The notes beneath the pieces are model-generated. The model saw nothing but the letters and a program-made list of their open reading frames with translations. It was not told the origin of the DNA and ran no database searches. DNA of 64,000 bases from Shewanella surugensis (lineage in GTDB: Bacteria; Pseudomonadota; Gammaproteobacteria; Enterobacterales; Shewanellaceae). Where the stretch lies: the NCBI RefSeq assembly GCF_023284005.1, contig NZ_JAKIKS010000003.1, positions 1-64,000 of the forward strand. Direction: 5' to 3'. Both the position numbers and the translations under genes were made by a program. Shown in pieces: positions 47,832 through 57,317 of this stretch (positions are counted from its first letter, which is position 1; the number at the start of each line of letters is the position of its first letter).

Positions 47832-50800
47832 ATGAGTGAAGAAGAAAGCTGTATTGAAGACAATGGTTCAGACCTAAGCACTGAAAAGACGACTCGCTCT
47901 CAGTTAGCGGAAAAATTTGCTGATAATCAAGTGCCGACTGGCAGTGACTTTAGTCAATTGATCCATTCTGGGATTAATCAACTCGATGATGGGATCTGTG
48001 TTGAAGCTGGGACTATCAATATTAATAAACCAGTTATATTAACCGGTGAGATCAATACGCTTAAGGTGACAGGAAATGCTATTGTTACCAGTGAGTTAAA
48101 TGTTTATGATGATGTAAGCTTTAGCGGTGAGTTAGATGTCATTGGCGATACCAATCTTAGTGGTGAGTTAGATGTCACTGGAGATGCCAATTTGAGCGGT
48201 GAGTTAGATGTCATTGGTGATACTCATCTTAGTGGTCGGTTAACCGCAGGCGGGCATACTCAGCTAAATGATGCACTGGATGTCACAGGAAATGTTTGTA
48301 CAGAGCAAGCGTTAACAGTACAAGGCCGAGCTGAATTTCAGCAAACTGTGAATATTGGTGGTGTTGCATCAACGACTGCTGATGCATTGTTAAACATTAA
48401 AAACAAAGTTAATGGAGCGCAAGATTTATTAAGGTTAGAGGATATTACGGCAGATCCATCTCCGATGGTTGTCAAAAGTAATGGCCTAGTGGGGATCGGC
48501 ACCGCCTGTCCTGAGGCTATGCTAGAGATTAATAGTACATATCAACCTGAGTTATTGAGTATTAGAAAAGGCGATAAGACCTATGTTAGGGTGAATACAT
48601 CAGATAATGCCGACGTAGCGAATATTCAATTAAATTCTCGTACTCAGGTTGATGATGCGCTCACTGTTACCGGGACTTTAACTGCAGGCTCCACGGAGAT
48701 CACAGGCTCTCTTACTGTAAGTGAAGCGCTAACCGCAGGTCCAACTGTTGTTAATGGCGCATTATCGGCATCAACATCGACTATCAGTGGCCAAAGTCAG
48801 ACGGATACCTTAGTGGTGGGGGATGAAGGCGAAGATGATGGTACGACGGTAGAAGGAAGGCCAAGTAGTGCGTCCGTAATTTTTAACAAAAATGTTCATG
48901 CAAAAAAACTGACATCGCTTAACAATGCGAATATTTATGGGAAATTGGATGCACAAAGTCAGTTATCGGCAAACTATGCTAATGTCAGAAATACACTCTT
49001 GGTCGGTTTGCCAGACAGTGTTGTTGCTGAAGCTGCATTGCAGGTCAATGGGCTGCTTGAGGGCAGTTCAGCATTACTGGTCAAAGATTATGAACATCAT
49101 GAATTAATCCGGGCACGAAAAGGTGAAGTGATCCTAGGTGATGGCAGTCACAGTGTTAATCTACAAGTCAAAGGTCATACCGAAGCTAACAGCTTAACAG
49201 TGAACGGGTTATCAAATTTAACCGATACCAGCATTAGCAAGCACTTATCTGTGGGCGAGCCAGACCATGATATTAGCAGTGATTCCAGTGAACATGCGCG
49301 TTTTTGTTTAACCTCTGATCCCAGTATACCGAAAGCGCTCCATGTGAAGCATCAAGATGGCACTACGGTTACCCATTTAATGGCGAGTAAAGCCGATAAG
49401 TTAGGGGTTCATGTGAGTGAGCCTCAAGTGGCTTTTCATGTGGGTGCGGTGAGTTTATTTGATGAGAGTGTCAATTTTGCCACTGGGTTTGAGGTTAAAG
49501 CGGCAGGAGGCGTCGCCCCATCACTAAGTGTGAGCAGCGCACAAATCACCTTTGGCTTGAAGGCTCAGCCTGTGCCGTTTGATGTCTATGGGCGTACTTG
49601 CATTATGGGCGATTTGGCCGTACATAACTTGCTCAATGTGGATACAGACAGTTTTACCCTGACTCAACAAGTCGATGCTATCCCCTTTAAAATAGAGACA
49701 GAAAATGTTGATGAGTATATTCATGCATCGGCTGGACAGTTGGCGATTAATACCCGTCTGTCTACATATCAATTTGATTTAAAAGGCAGTACCAGACTAG
49801 CTGGGCAATTAATTGTTGGCAGTCAAGATCTTGATGTAAATATGAATGCCCTTGATGTGACTGGAGGCGGGCATATATCGGATACCTTTACTGTGGATGG
49901 ACAAACGTTTTTAAATGATGCAGTTACTGTTATTGGTCCTTTGAATGTGAGTTATAGCACGCTGGCTGGAGATGATATTAACGCGCTTAATGTGACGGGT
50001 CATGGTCTTATCAGCCAGTCATTGACGGTTTCAGATATGCTTACCGTGGGCAATGGTCTTAGTGTAACCGGTAGTGGTACTTTTAATCACAGCCTGAGTG
50101 TGTCGGGCGCTGCGGATTTCAGCCAAACATTGGATGTTATTGGTAAAGTTACCGCAGAGGATGAATTGCATATTCAGGGCAATGACAGTACTGGACTGTC
50201 AATGACAGTGGATAAAAGGGCCGATTTTAACGAGAACCTTTCTATCGTAGGTGATATTGGCTTTTCAACCCTGACACCTGACGCCCGTTTGCATATTCAT
50301 CAAACCGATGCCAGCAAAACAGCGTTTAAAATTGATGGCCTTGGGGAAGATGATGCTGGTTTTATTTTCAAGCAGGGGAAATTGGGCATAGGCATTGATG
50401 AGCCCAGTGACATGTTAGAAGTGGCTGGCAGTGTCAAAATTCATCAAGATCTGCATGTTAAAAGACAAGCGTATTTAGATAATTGCTTGTATGTGGATCA
50501 ACTGGCCACCTTTAGCAGTAATATCAAAGTCCATGGACTTTCTGAGTTCAATGGGCAAACCGTGATTGGTGATTTACATTGCCCTGATAATGATGCAGCG
50601 AGAACCGCACAGTTATGTTTATTTCAAAATAATTATGCCAGCGCATTTAAGATTATGTTTGAAAATGACAGTCCAGTGGTGTTCTCTGATGGCAAACTGG
50701 GTGTGGGGACGGACTCACCAGAAGCAGCGTTAGATGTACGAGGTGAGGTGGAGGTTCAGGGCGGATTATTTGTTAAACAAGCTGTGGAAATTCGCGGCCC

Positions 50801-52400
50801 AGTGACTCAATATCAGGGAGCGGATGTATGGGGTGATGTGGTGCTCCATTCTGATCTAACCGTGAATGATAATACGGTTCTGGAAGATACTTTAGATGTG
50901 ATGGGGAAAACAAGGCTCAATAATACATTAGATGTGAGCCGGGCGGGAAATTTTACTAGCACCTTGGATGTAACCGATAATGTGACTTTCAATGCTAATT
51001 TAGAGGTGAATACTCATACTCATTTACGCGGCAATTTGACCGTATCGAATGTCGATGCTGATGTCATCTTATGTCCTGCAACGCTGCTTGAAAATACTTT
51101 AACCGTGAATAAAGCCAGCCAGCTTAAAGGCAAAGTACAATTAGATGATACCTTGGCGATAGGTTTAGATAAGCAGCAGGCTCAGGCGCATGTACACCTG
51201 ATGGCTGCTCCTGATCAGGCTGCATTGATTGTCGATGTGCCTTCTCAGATCAGTGCGGTTAACCAAGATGAAGCAGTCAGTAATACGATCAGGGCGCTAA
51301 TTCTGGATGCCAGTGGTCGTTTAGGGCTGAATTGTTCAGCACCGACAGCCACGCTTGATGTGAAAGGCAATGCCAAGATTGCCGCCGAGCTCACCGCTGA
51401 GCATGTGATAGTCAGTCAGAGTATTGGCTTTGAAGATGCAACGGCAATATCTGGGTTTTCAAATGATGTGACCTTAGGGGGTGAGGGGAGCAGTGATTGC
51501 TTGTTACCGACACAAGCGGCGGTGAAAGCCTATGTTGATGAAAGCACCTGGGGGTTTGGCGATGACAGTCAGACTCTGATCATTAATAATCAAACTGAAT
51601 TTGATGCGATTTTTAATTGTGGCGAGCAGACAGTGATTGCTGATAATACCACCATCTTATTGTTTCCTCTTATGAACTCAAGTGGGAGTCGCTCTGAGTA
51701 TTTACTAAAGAATCCCGTTAGATTAGGAGCCGGGGTGAGTATTAATGGTTTTAATGAAAAGGCGACATGTATCATGAAGGCACATGCTAATTGCCGTTTT
51801 ATGATATATGGGGAAAGCTTAGCCTCCTTGGTCGAAGGCATTAAGCTGACAGGTTTTACTTTTAATGGTGATCATCATGTTTATTCTGGTCCAGGGGGCG
51901 CATTTGAGCTGAGGTATGCGCAGCATTGCCAGCTTAATTGCCGCGTCATTAATCATCAGTCAGCAACTGATGGCGGTGCAATCTATGCCTATATGGAAGG
52001 GACGAATCATACCGTAAGCCATATTGAAGCGATGAATATTATTCATTGCAAAGCTGAAATGGGCTTTGGTGGAGCGGCTTATGGGCTGGCTTTTTCTCGA
52101 ATACGGGCGGAATCTTGTAGAGCGAAGTCTGGCGGGGCGGTGGCTTATTGTGATGACAGTCAAGTAGAGGCGTTGAATAACACGGCGCTTGTGCGTGGTG
52201 GTGGTGCTTATCTTTGCAAAAACCTCTTGTGTCATGGCTTTTGGAAGGGCAATAGAGGCGGGGAAGGTAAACATATTTACGCTAATCATTGTCAATCAGA
52301 CACACAAGATCACCTTGATGATAAGTATTATTGGCATGGGGTGTACTTAGATGGCCCTCTTCTTTGTCAAACTGATTATTGGTCAACCGAAAATATTTAG
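47832..52400 (+). CDS. Giant repetitive tail fibre (Pvc13-like position)
   Basis: 1522 residues behind AAGGA. The N-terminus contains LAEKFADNQVPTGSDFSQLIHSGINQLDDGI, similar to the first fibre, a likely attachment peptide. A very long shaft of beta repeats (LSGELDVTGDANLSG, LTVSDMLTVGNGLSV and many variants) fills residues about 60-1190. A triplicated 36-bp unit lies at 48126-48233. The last 200 residues, with GGA-type turns (DGGAIYAYMEG, GFGGAAYGLAF, SGGAVAYC, GGGAYLC), resemble a right-handed beta-helix receptor-binding or enzyme domain. Its place before the Pvc14-like gene fits Pvc13. Confidence 0.85.
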   Translation: MSEEESCIEDNGSDLSTEKTTRSQLAEKFADNQVPTGSDFSQLIHSGINQLDDGICVEAGTININKPVILTGEINTLKVTGNAIVTSELNVYDDVSFSGELDVIGDTNLSGELDVTGDANLSGELDVIGDTHLSGRLTAGGHTQLNDALDVTGNVCTEQALTVQGRAEFQQTVNIGGVASTTADALLNIKNKVNGAQDLLRLEDITADPSPMVVKSNGLVGIGTACPEAMLEINSTYQPELLSIRKGDKTYVRVNTSDNADVANIQLNSRTQVDDALTVTGTLTAGSTEITGSLTVSEALTAGPTVVNGALSASTSTISGQSQTDTLVVGDEGEDDGTTVEGRPSSASVIFNKNVHAKKLTSLNNANIYGKLDAQSQLSANYANVRNTLLVGLPDSVVAEAALQVNGLLEGSSALLVKDYEHHELIRARKGEVILGDGSHSVNLQVKGHTEANSLTVNGLSNLTDTSISKHLSVGEPDHDISSDSSEHARFCLTSDPSIPKALHVKHQDGTTVTHLMASKADKLGVHVSEPQVAFHVGAVSLFDESVNFATGFEVKAAGGVAPSLSVSSAQITFGLKAQPVPFDVYGRTCIMGDLAVHNLLNVDTDSFTLTQQVDAIPFKIETENVDEYIHASAGQLAINTRLSTYQFDLKGSTRLAGQLIVGSQDLDVNMNALDVTGGGHISDTFTVDGQTFLNDAVTVIGPLNVSYSTLAGDDINALNVTGHGLISQSLTVSDMLTVGNGLSVTGSGTFNHSLSVSGAADFSQTLDVIGKVTAEDELHIQGNDSTGLSMTVDKRADFNENLSIVGDIGFSTLTPDARLHIHQTDASKTAFKIDGLGEDDAGFIFKQGKLGIGIDEPSDMLEVAGSVKIHQDLHVKRQAYLDNCLYVDQLATFSSNIKVHGLSEFNGQTVIGDLHCPDNDAARTAQLCLFQNNYASAFKIMFENDSPVVFSDGKLGVGTDSPEAALDVRGEVEVQGGLFVKQAVEIRGPVTQYQGADVWGDVVLHSDLTVNDNTVLEDTLDVMGKTRLNNTLDVSRAGNFTSTLDVTDNVTFNANLEVNTHTHLRGNLTVSNVDADVILCPATLLENTLTVNKASQLKGKVQLDDTLAIGLDKQQAQAHVHLMAAPDQAALIVDVPSQISAVNQDEAVSNTIRALILDASGRLGLNCSAPTATLDVKGNAKIAAELTAEHVIVSQSIGFEDATAISGFSNDVTLGGEGSSDCLLPTQAAVKAYVDESTWGFGDDSQTLIINNQTEFDAIFNCGEQTVIADNTTILLFPLMNSSGSRSEYLLKNPVRLGAGVSINGFNEKATCIMKAHANCRFMIYGESLASLVEGIKLTGFTFNGDHHVYSGPGGAFELRYAQHCQLNCRVINHQSATDGGAIYAYMEGTNHTVSHIEAMNIIHCKAEMGFGGAAYGLAFSRIRAESCRAKSGGAVAYCDDSQVEALNNTALVRGGGAYLCKNLLCHGFWKGNRGGEGKHIYANHCQSDTQDHLDDKYYWHGVYLDGPLLCQTDYWSTENI

Positions 52401-52414
52401 TATTTTAATCCATT

Positions 52415-52432
52415 GCCGAGGTGAACCTCGGC
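52415..52432 (+). terminator. Hairpin between fibre and tape-measure genes
   Basis: GCCGAGG and CCTCGGC form a 7-bp stem with a TGAA loop; TTTTTT follows about 12 bases later. It is a weak terminator or a processing/stability hairpin inside the operon. Confidence 0.4.
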
Positions 52433-52463
52433 TAAGTTGAGTCATTTTTTAAGGGCTAGAACT

Positions 52464-55400
52464 ATGTCATTAGCCATTGATAACCTGCACTTGGATATTC
52501 AATATCACCATCATAGGCCAGAAAGTGCGACCGAGCTTGAACAAGAGCTTAAGTCTTTAGTGGTGTCATCATTTGAACAATTGTCGTCAGATATATGGGG
52601 GGGGGATAATCATGATCTGAATGAAGCATTATTATTGCCTGATATTCATATTGATTTGCCACAAATTGATTTCAAGGCTTTCACGCAGGCTCCGATGGAT
52701 TACTTCTATCGGATTATTTTTCCCAAAATAGAGCAAAGTGTTAGACAGTCTGCTTCCCATGGAATGAGAGAAAGGCATCATTATGCTAGTCAAGCTCAAC
52801 TCGAAAACTGGTGGCAGGAAATAAAGTCTGGACTCCTGTACTCTCGCGGCATCTATTTTGATGTGAATAAACAGCAGCTTATCTCAAGGTTGTTAGCCGT
52901 GTTACTTCAATGTTTACGCTTAGATCCGGGTAATCAACAAGCATTGAAATCGTGGCTATTATTACCTAAATGCCGAAAAAACATTGCCAGCGTACTGGCA
53001 ATGCAGGAGGGGTTTTCCGACGCAGCGGTATTCATACCCTTGTTGTTTCCACAACTGTGTACAGAGCAGCAGCTACACAGCTTCTTGCATCCAGTGTTAT
53101 CAGTAAAAGTGAAGCAACAAATGTGGCAAGTTTATTTGGAGTATTTAAATTATTTTGCTCTGAATAAAACCCAAGGTGTTGGATATATTAAAAAAGCACT
53201 ATTAATGACCTTGAAAACCTATGTGCTGGAATTAACCTCTAAGCAGAGTCAGCATCAAGCTCAGCTGCCACAAACTATGGGGCAGTTACGGCATCATTTA
53301 AAGCAAGGTGTTAATACTCGGTTATTTAAGGCGATGATAAATTGGGTCAATATTGTTGAGTACCAAGGCATTAATGAAGGAGATATTATAGGGTTGACTT
53401 GTTTATTGGATAAATCACCTTGGGTGCAGCCGTTAATCACGGGGCCTAAGCTGCATAATTTTACTGCGGTGAAAAAAGCATTAGACCTGTTATTACAGCA
53501 ATTAGAGCATTTATCGAGCTTTTCTGGTACCGATCTGCAATTACAAATGACACTGGCTGCAATAAAGGAGTGGCTACAACAAGCTTGGATTTTGCCAGAG
53601 GATATTATTGAGAAAGCGAAGCAAACATTGGCATTACTTTCTGCACAGTCCAAGGAGGTGATGGTTTTTAATGGATTAGAACGCTGTTTTTCACAATTAT
53701 TAAATGTGCCTTTAGCCTTAAGCAGAGAAGATATTATCTCTGCGATTAACCGAGTATTAGCATTCCCTCACTTATCTTGGGGATCATATGAACGCTTGCA
53801 TAAAGTATTAGATAAGATAACGAGGAGCGCTGAGGCCTTCAGTCTACATACTGCTGAATTAGCGCTGTTTGCTGAGGTCAAAACTTGGTGTCAGTTAGCG
53901 GATAATGTGACAACACAAAAAAGCGTATTAGCCAGTGAAGGTGAACGACTATCAGCAAGTGAGATTGGTCTTTGGCAAGGGTTGGTTTCTCGTTTAAAGT
54001 CGGTTGATTTTTCTGGAGATAAGGTTTCTTTAACCATTGATGACCCAAAGCGCCTACAGCCGCTATTGTTGGCTTTGCAATTTCTCAAACAACGCTTACC
54101 CATGCCTCACTCGTTATTAGTGAGTCGCTTTTTACAAAAAAGAGATGGCATCTCTTTGCAGAAGCTAATGATGGCACTGTCTTCATTGCCTCAAGATCAG
54201 GGGCCAAGCCGTGAGATCCTTGATGAGTCAAATGAAGACGCTAGAAGTAAAGGAGCAGGCTTCAACTCTTTCTATCAGATTGAGCGTAATGTTGCTCAAA
54301 AAGTCACTGGTTTGTTAGCGCGCTTTATTCAACAACTGGGTGCGGACAGTGAATACCGTCAGATGATGATGTTGTTTCACTCTGGGCTGAATCGGTTTAC
54401 TGATGAACCATTGGTGAGTGGTTTTTTTGAACATTGTTTATACCGAGAATGTGTACATTTGTATGTCTTTATTGATGCTCTACGATTCATTAACTCTGAT
54501 GACGTGTTATTTTTCGATAAGTTTAGCGATGCTTTACAAAAGCAAATATCTGTTCTGGAGAAACGAAAGCAGGATCTGACTGCGGGTGGAGAGAGTTGGT
54601 GGTTGCCCTTGGTTTCAGTGAGTTTAGAGCCGAATATCGCAGTCGAAGAGATGGTATTAGCGCTTAACGCCAGTAAGGAAGAGATGGAGAAAGCAACCTC
54701 GGAGAGCATGTCAGGACCATCATTGATTGAGTTTGATGGACTGGAAGCAGGTGTGCCTGTTCCAGTGATCAATACTGCTGTATTGATCCGCCAACAAGCC
54801 AACTTATTAGTCTCTGTACTGGCGTTACCTATTGTGACACTACAGAACAATCGTGCCTATTTTAGTGCCATAAAAACGTGGAGTGAGCGGAGTCTTATGG
54901 TATTAAACGCTAGGTTTAGAGAGGCCAAGCCTGAAGGCGTGGAAAGAGGGGAAATACTCATCCATTCGTTACAGCAACTGAGCATCTTTTCATGCAGTAA
55001 ATTGTTAACGCAACCTAAAGAGCAGTGGTTAAGTCAATATATGTCAAGCAATGCTGTCAGTGATGAGAGTTCGAATATTGGTATTAGTGAGCGCCGTCTT
55101 TTAGGTCAATGTTTATCCGTCGATCTTCGTGCGCTAACTCGAGTGAGTCAATTGAATGTCGCTGAGATTGCACTCGCAACGGATCATGATCAAATGGCGA
55201 AGCAGCTAGCACCCTTGGCACCTTACCATCAAGATGTGAAGTTAAGTTTGAAAATGCTTGCGAGTAGTCAATCTAAATCCTTGTCTATACGTGAATCGAG
55301 CCATTTACAGGCTTTAGTCACGAACTTGAAGGTGAATATTCAAGAGGTTGATTTACTGCGGGGGGAGCAAGAGCAAGAAATAAGCAGTCTCGATGGGGGA

Positions 55401-55883
55401 TTATTACTGTTATGGCCTTATTTACTGGCTTTTTTTAATAAATTTAGCTTACTCAGTGCCAATGAAAGTGGCGAGGTGAGTTTTGTTGATGAGCCAGCCC
55501 AACTCAAAGCACACGCGCTATTGCTTTATATGCTGGGCAAGTCGCCAATAGACAGTGTCTATGTTGTGGCAAACCTATTGTTGGGCTTAGCACCTGATAC
55601 CTGGATAGAAACAGACGTCATATTGAGTCAAGAGGATATTAGGGCTGCAGATCATTTGTTGAAAGCGGTTATTTCTCATTGGCAGGCATTAAAGGCGATG
55701 CCTTTAACAAGCTTTAGAGAAATGTTTTTAGTGAGAAGAGTGAGCTGTTCACGCACTGACATGGGCTATAAATTGATCGTAGAAAACCAGGCTCAAGATG
55801 TACTCATGACCAAATTACCCTGGGGATTGGGGATCATTACCTTGCCTTGGTTAGGGAAGCGATTACTTCAAGTTGAGTGGTGA
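52464..55883 (+). CDS. eCIS tape-measure protein (Pvc14-like)
   Basis: 1139 residues from ATG 52464 with AAGGG upstream (a TTG at 52437 is in frame). The opening AIDNLHLDIQYHHHRPESATELEQELKSLVVSSFEQL and the C-terminal LLLYMLGKSPIDSVYVVANLLLGLAPDTWIE region fit the large Pvc14/Afp14 family that sets particle length. The protein is largely helical. It ends the conserved structural set. Confidence 0.82.
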   Translation: MSLAIDNLHLDIQYHHHRPESATELEQELKSLVVSSFEQLSSDIWGGDNHDLNEALLLPDIHIDLPQIDFKAFTQAPMDYFYRIIFPKIEQSVRQSASHGMRERHHYASQAQLENWWQEIKSGLLYSRGIYFDVNKQQLISRLLAVLLQCLRLDPGNQQALKSWLLLPKCRKNIASVLAMQEGFSDAAVFIPLLFPQLCTEQQLHSFLHPVLSVKVKQQMWQVYLEYLNYFALNKTQGVGYIKKALLMTLKTYVLELTSKQSQHQAQLPQTMGQLRHHLKQGVNTRLFKAMINWVNIVEYQGINEGDIIGLTCLLDKSPWVQPLITGPKLHNFTAVKKALDLLLQQLEHLSSFSGTDLQLQMTLAAIKEWLQQAWILPEDIIEKAKQTLALLSAQSKEVMVFNGLERCFSQLLNVPLALSREDIISAINRVLAFPHLSWGSYERLHKVLDKITRSAEAFSLHTAELALFAEVKTWCQLADNVTTQKSVLASEGERLSASEIGLWQGLVSRLKSVDFSGDKVSLTIDDPKRLQPLLLALQFLKQRLPMPHSLLVSRFLQKRDGISLQKLMMALSSLPQDQGPSREILDESNEDARSKGAGFNSFYQIERNVAQKVTGLLARFIQQLGADSEYRQMMMLFHSGLNRFTDEPLVSGFFEHCLYRECVHLYVFIDALRFINSDDVLFFDKFSDALQKQISVLEKRKQDLTAGGESWWLPLVSVSLEPNIAVEEMVLALNASKEEMEKATSESMSGPSLIEFDGLEAGVPVPVINTAVLIRQQANLLVSVLALPIVTLQNNRAYFSAIKTWSERSLMVLNARFREAKPEGVERGEILIHSLQQLSIFSCSKLLTQPKEQWLSQYMSSNAVSDESSNIGISERRLLGQCLSVDLRALTRVSQLNVAEIALATDHDQMAKQLAPLAPYHQDVKLSLKMLASSQSKSLSIRESSHLQALVTNLKVNIQEVDLLRGEQEQEISSLDGGLLLLWPYLLAFFNKFSLLSANESGEVSFVDEPAQLKAHALLLYMLGKSPIDSVYVVANLLLGLAPDTWIETDVILSQEDIRAADHLLKAVISHWQALKAMPLTSFREMFLVRRVSCSRTDMGYKLIVENQAQDVLMTKLPWGLGIITLPWLGKRLLQVEW

Positions 55884-55930
55884 TAGGGTTTCAGTAATTG
55901 AATTTAAAATGATAAAAAAGAGGATTTGAT

Positions 55931-56599
55931 ATGACAATAAGGGATCACGAGGCCTTGTGTGCCGATTGCCAAAAACCAATACCAGGATCAGAATGTAAAG
56001 AGCATGATTGGCACCATGATCATTTTGATGATCATACGGATCACCTAGAGGACGTTATGCATCGACATTACACCCATCTTGAACATTATCAAATGCTTCA
56101 AGTACAAGCGGATCAGGCGCAAACAGAAGATGAATGGAGTCAGCTGAATATTATTCATCATTACCTGAAAAAGCACATCAGGCTTTTATTGGAAAATGTA
56201 CAAGAGGCGCTCTGTGAACATGGATTTCACAGCGGTATTACGGAGGAAACGGTGACACTAACACGTGATGATATTAGCACTTCATTTGTGGTGGGAGTGA
56301 CTTTGCATATTGCGGATGTGCCTGTAAGAGAAGGAGAGGTGGCCAGTAAAAATATTCATTCTCATAATATCATCCGTTTTTATAGTGTCGCGCAAGGGAA
56401 AAATATTGAATGTCAGTTTAGTAATAGAAAGATGCAAAGTCGGATATTCCCGCTTCATTCTCATCATAGAGAAAGTCATCATCAAGACAGTCATCATCAT
56501 GAGGATAGTCATACACAGCAGGAAATACATGAAATTATCACTGATTTTATTCGCTATATTTTGCTTTCTCGGCGTGCCGAAATGGTGATGATTAATTAA
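55931..56599 (+). CDS. Histidine-rich hypothetical protein
   Basis: 222 residues, no family recognised. A CADC zinc-knuckle-like motif starts the protein (residues 11-14). A His/Asp cluster (EHDWHHDHFDDHTDHLEDVMHRHYTHLEHY) and a second His cluster (HSHHRESHHQDSHHHEDSHTQ) flank a central domain. It may bind Zn, Ni or Cu. AGAGGA precedes the ATG. It follows the tape-measure gene by 47 bases, so it belongs to the same transcript. Confidence 0.7.
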   Translation: MTIRDHEALCADCQKPIPGSECKEHDWHHDHFDDHTDHLEDVMHRHYTHLEHYQMLQVQADQAQTEDEWSQLNIIHHYLKKHIRLLLENVQEALCEHGFHSGITEETVTLTRDDISTSFVVGVTLHIADVPVREGEVASKNIHSHNIIRFYSVAQGKNIECQFSNRKMQSRIFPLHSHHRESHHQDSHHHEDSHTQQEIHEIITDFIRYILLSRRAEMVMIN

Positions 56600-56628
56600 A
56601 AAAGTCAGCAAGGTTATTTTACTGTCTG

Positions 56629-56682
56629 CAACACCAACACCAACACCAACACCAACACCAACACCAACACCAACACCAACAC
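56629..56682. repeat. Nine perfect hexamer repeats (CAACAC)
   Basis: CAACAC repeats nine times, with a tenth imperfect CAACAT, in the 138-base gap before the holin gene. The run is noncoding on the plus strand. Confidence 0.95.
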
Positions 56683-56737
56683 CAACATTCAATATCACCT
56701 ACTATTTATTTTAACTTAAGTTCCTAAGGAGTCTTTT

Positions 56738-57139
56738 ATGGGCGGATTTTTAGCACGGCTATTTTCTGGGGAGGCGGCCGAGCCCATTGCCGCTATTGGC
56801 ACAGTGTTAGATGACTTATTTACTAGCGACGAAGAGCAATTAAGTCTTGAAATGGTTAAGCAACGACTGGCGCAAAAGCCGGCGTTGGCACAGACCGAAA
56901 TCAATAAGGTGCAGGCGGGGCATCGCAGTATCTTTGTGGCGGGGGCGCGGCCTTTTTTAATGTGGGTGTGTGGCTTGGGCTTCTTATTTGCCTTTGTGGT
57001 TAACCCAGTTCTGCAATGGTTATTACCCGGTATGGGCACACCCGAACTGCCGCTCGATACCATGTTAGAGCTGACTTTGGCCATGTTAGGCCTCGCCAGT
57101 TTACGTACGGTGGAAAAGCTCAAGGGGGTGAGCAAGTAA
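56738..57139 (+). CDS. Three-TM holin (GTA/phage type)
   Basis: 133 residues. The layout matches the 3TM holin family known from gene transfer agents and phages: an N-terminal amphipathic part with AAEPIAAIGTVLDDLFTSDEE, the helix QKPALAQTEINKVQAGHRSIFVAGARPF, and hydrophobic segments MWVCGLGFLFAFVVNPVLQWLL and MLELTLAMLGLASL. It would perforate the inner membrane so the lysozyme at 62983 can act. AAGGAG precedes the ATG. Confidence 0.85.
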   Translation: MGGFLARLFSGEAAEPIAAIGTVLDDLFTSDEEQLSLEMVKQRLAQKPALAQTEINKVQAGHRSIFVAGARPFLMWVCGLGFLFAFVVNPVLQWLLPGMGTPELPLDTMLELTLAMLGLASLRTVEKLKGVSK

Positions 57140-57317
57140 CGTAAAAAGAGCAGAGGTCAAGTTCTACGAAATAGCCATTGAAACGGCACAAAATAAACCT
57201 TGTTGATAGCACTTTCAAGTTATTAAACCCTTTCATTTTCTTCTTATTGATTTCCTTTCTTGTTTTATTTCACATTGGCAGTCACATCTTTTGGTGTGTA
57301 TTGTTAAAGGTGCCTTT

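Noticed and set aside
44888..56682. CRISPR-like arrays at the octamer and hexamer repeats
   Set aside because: Both are simple tandem repeats with no spacers, and no cas genes are present.
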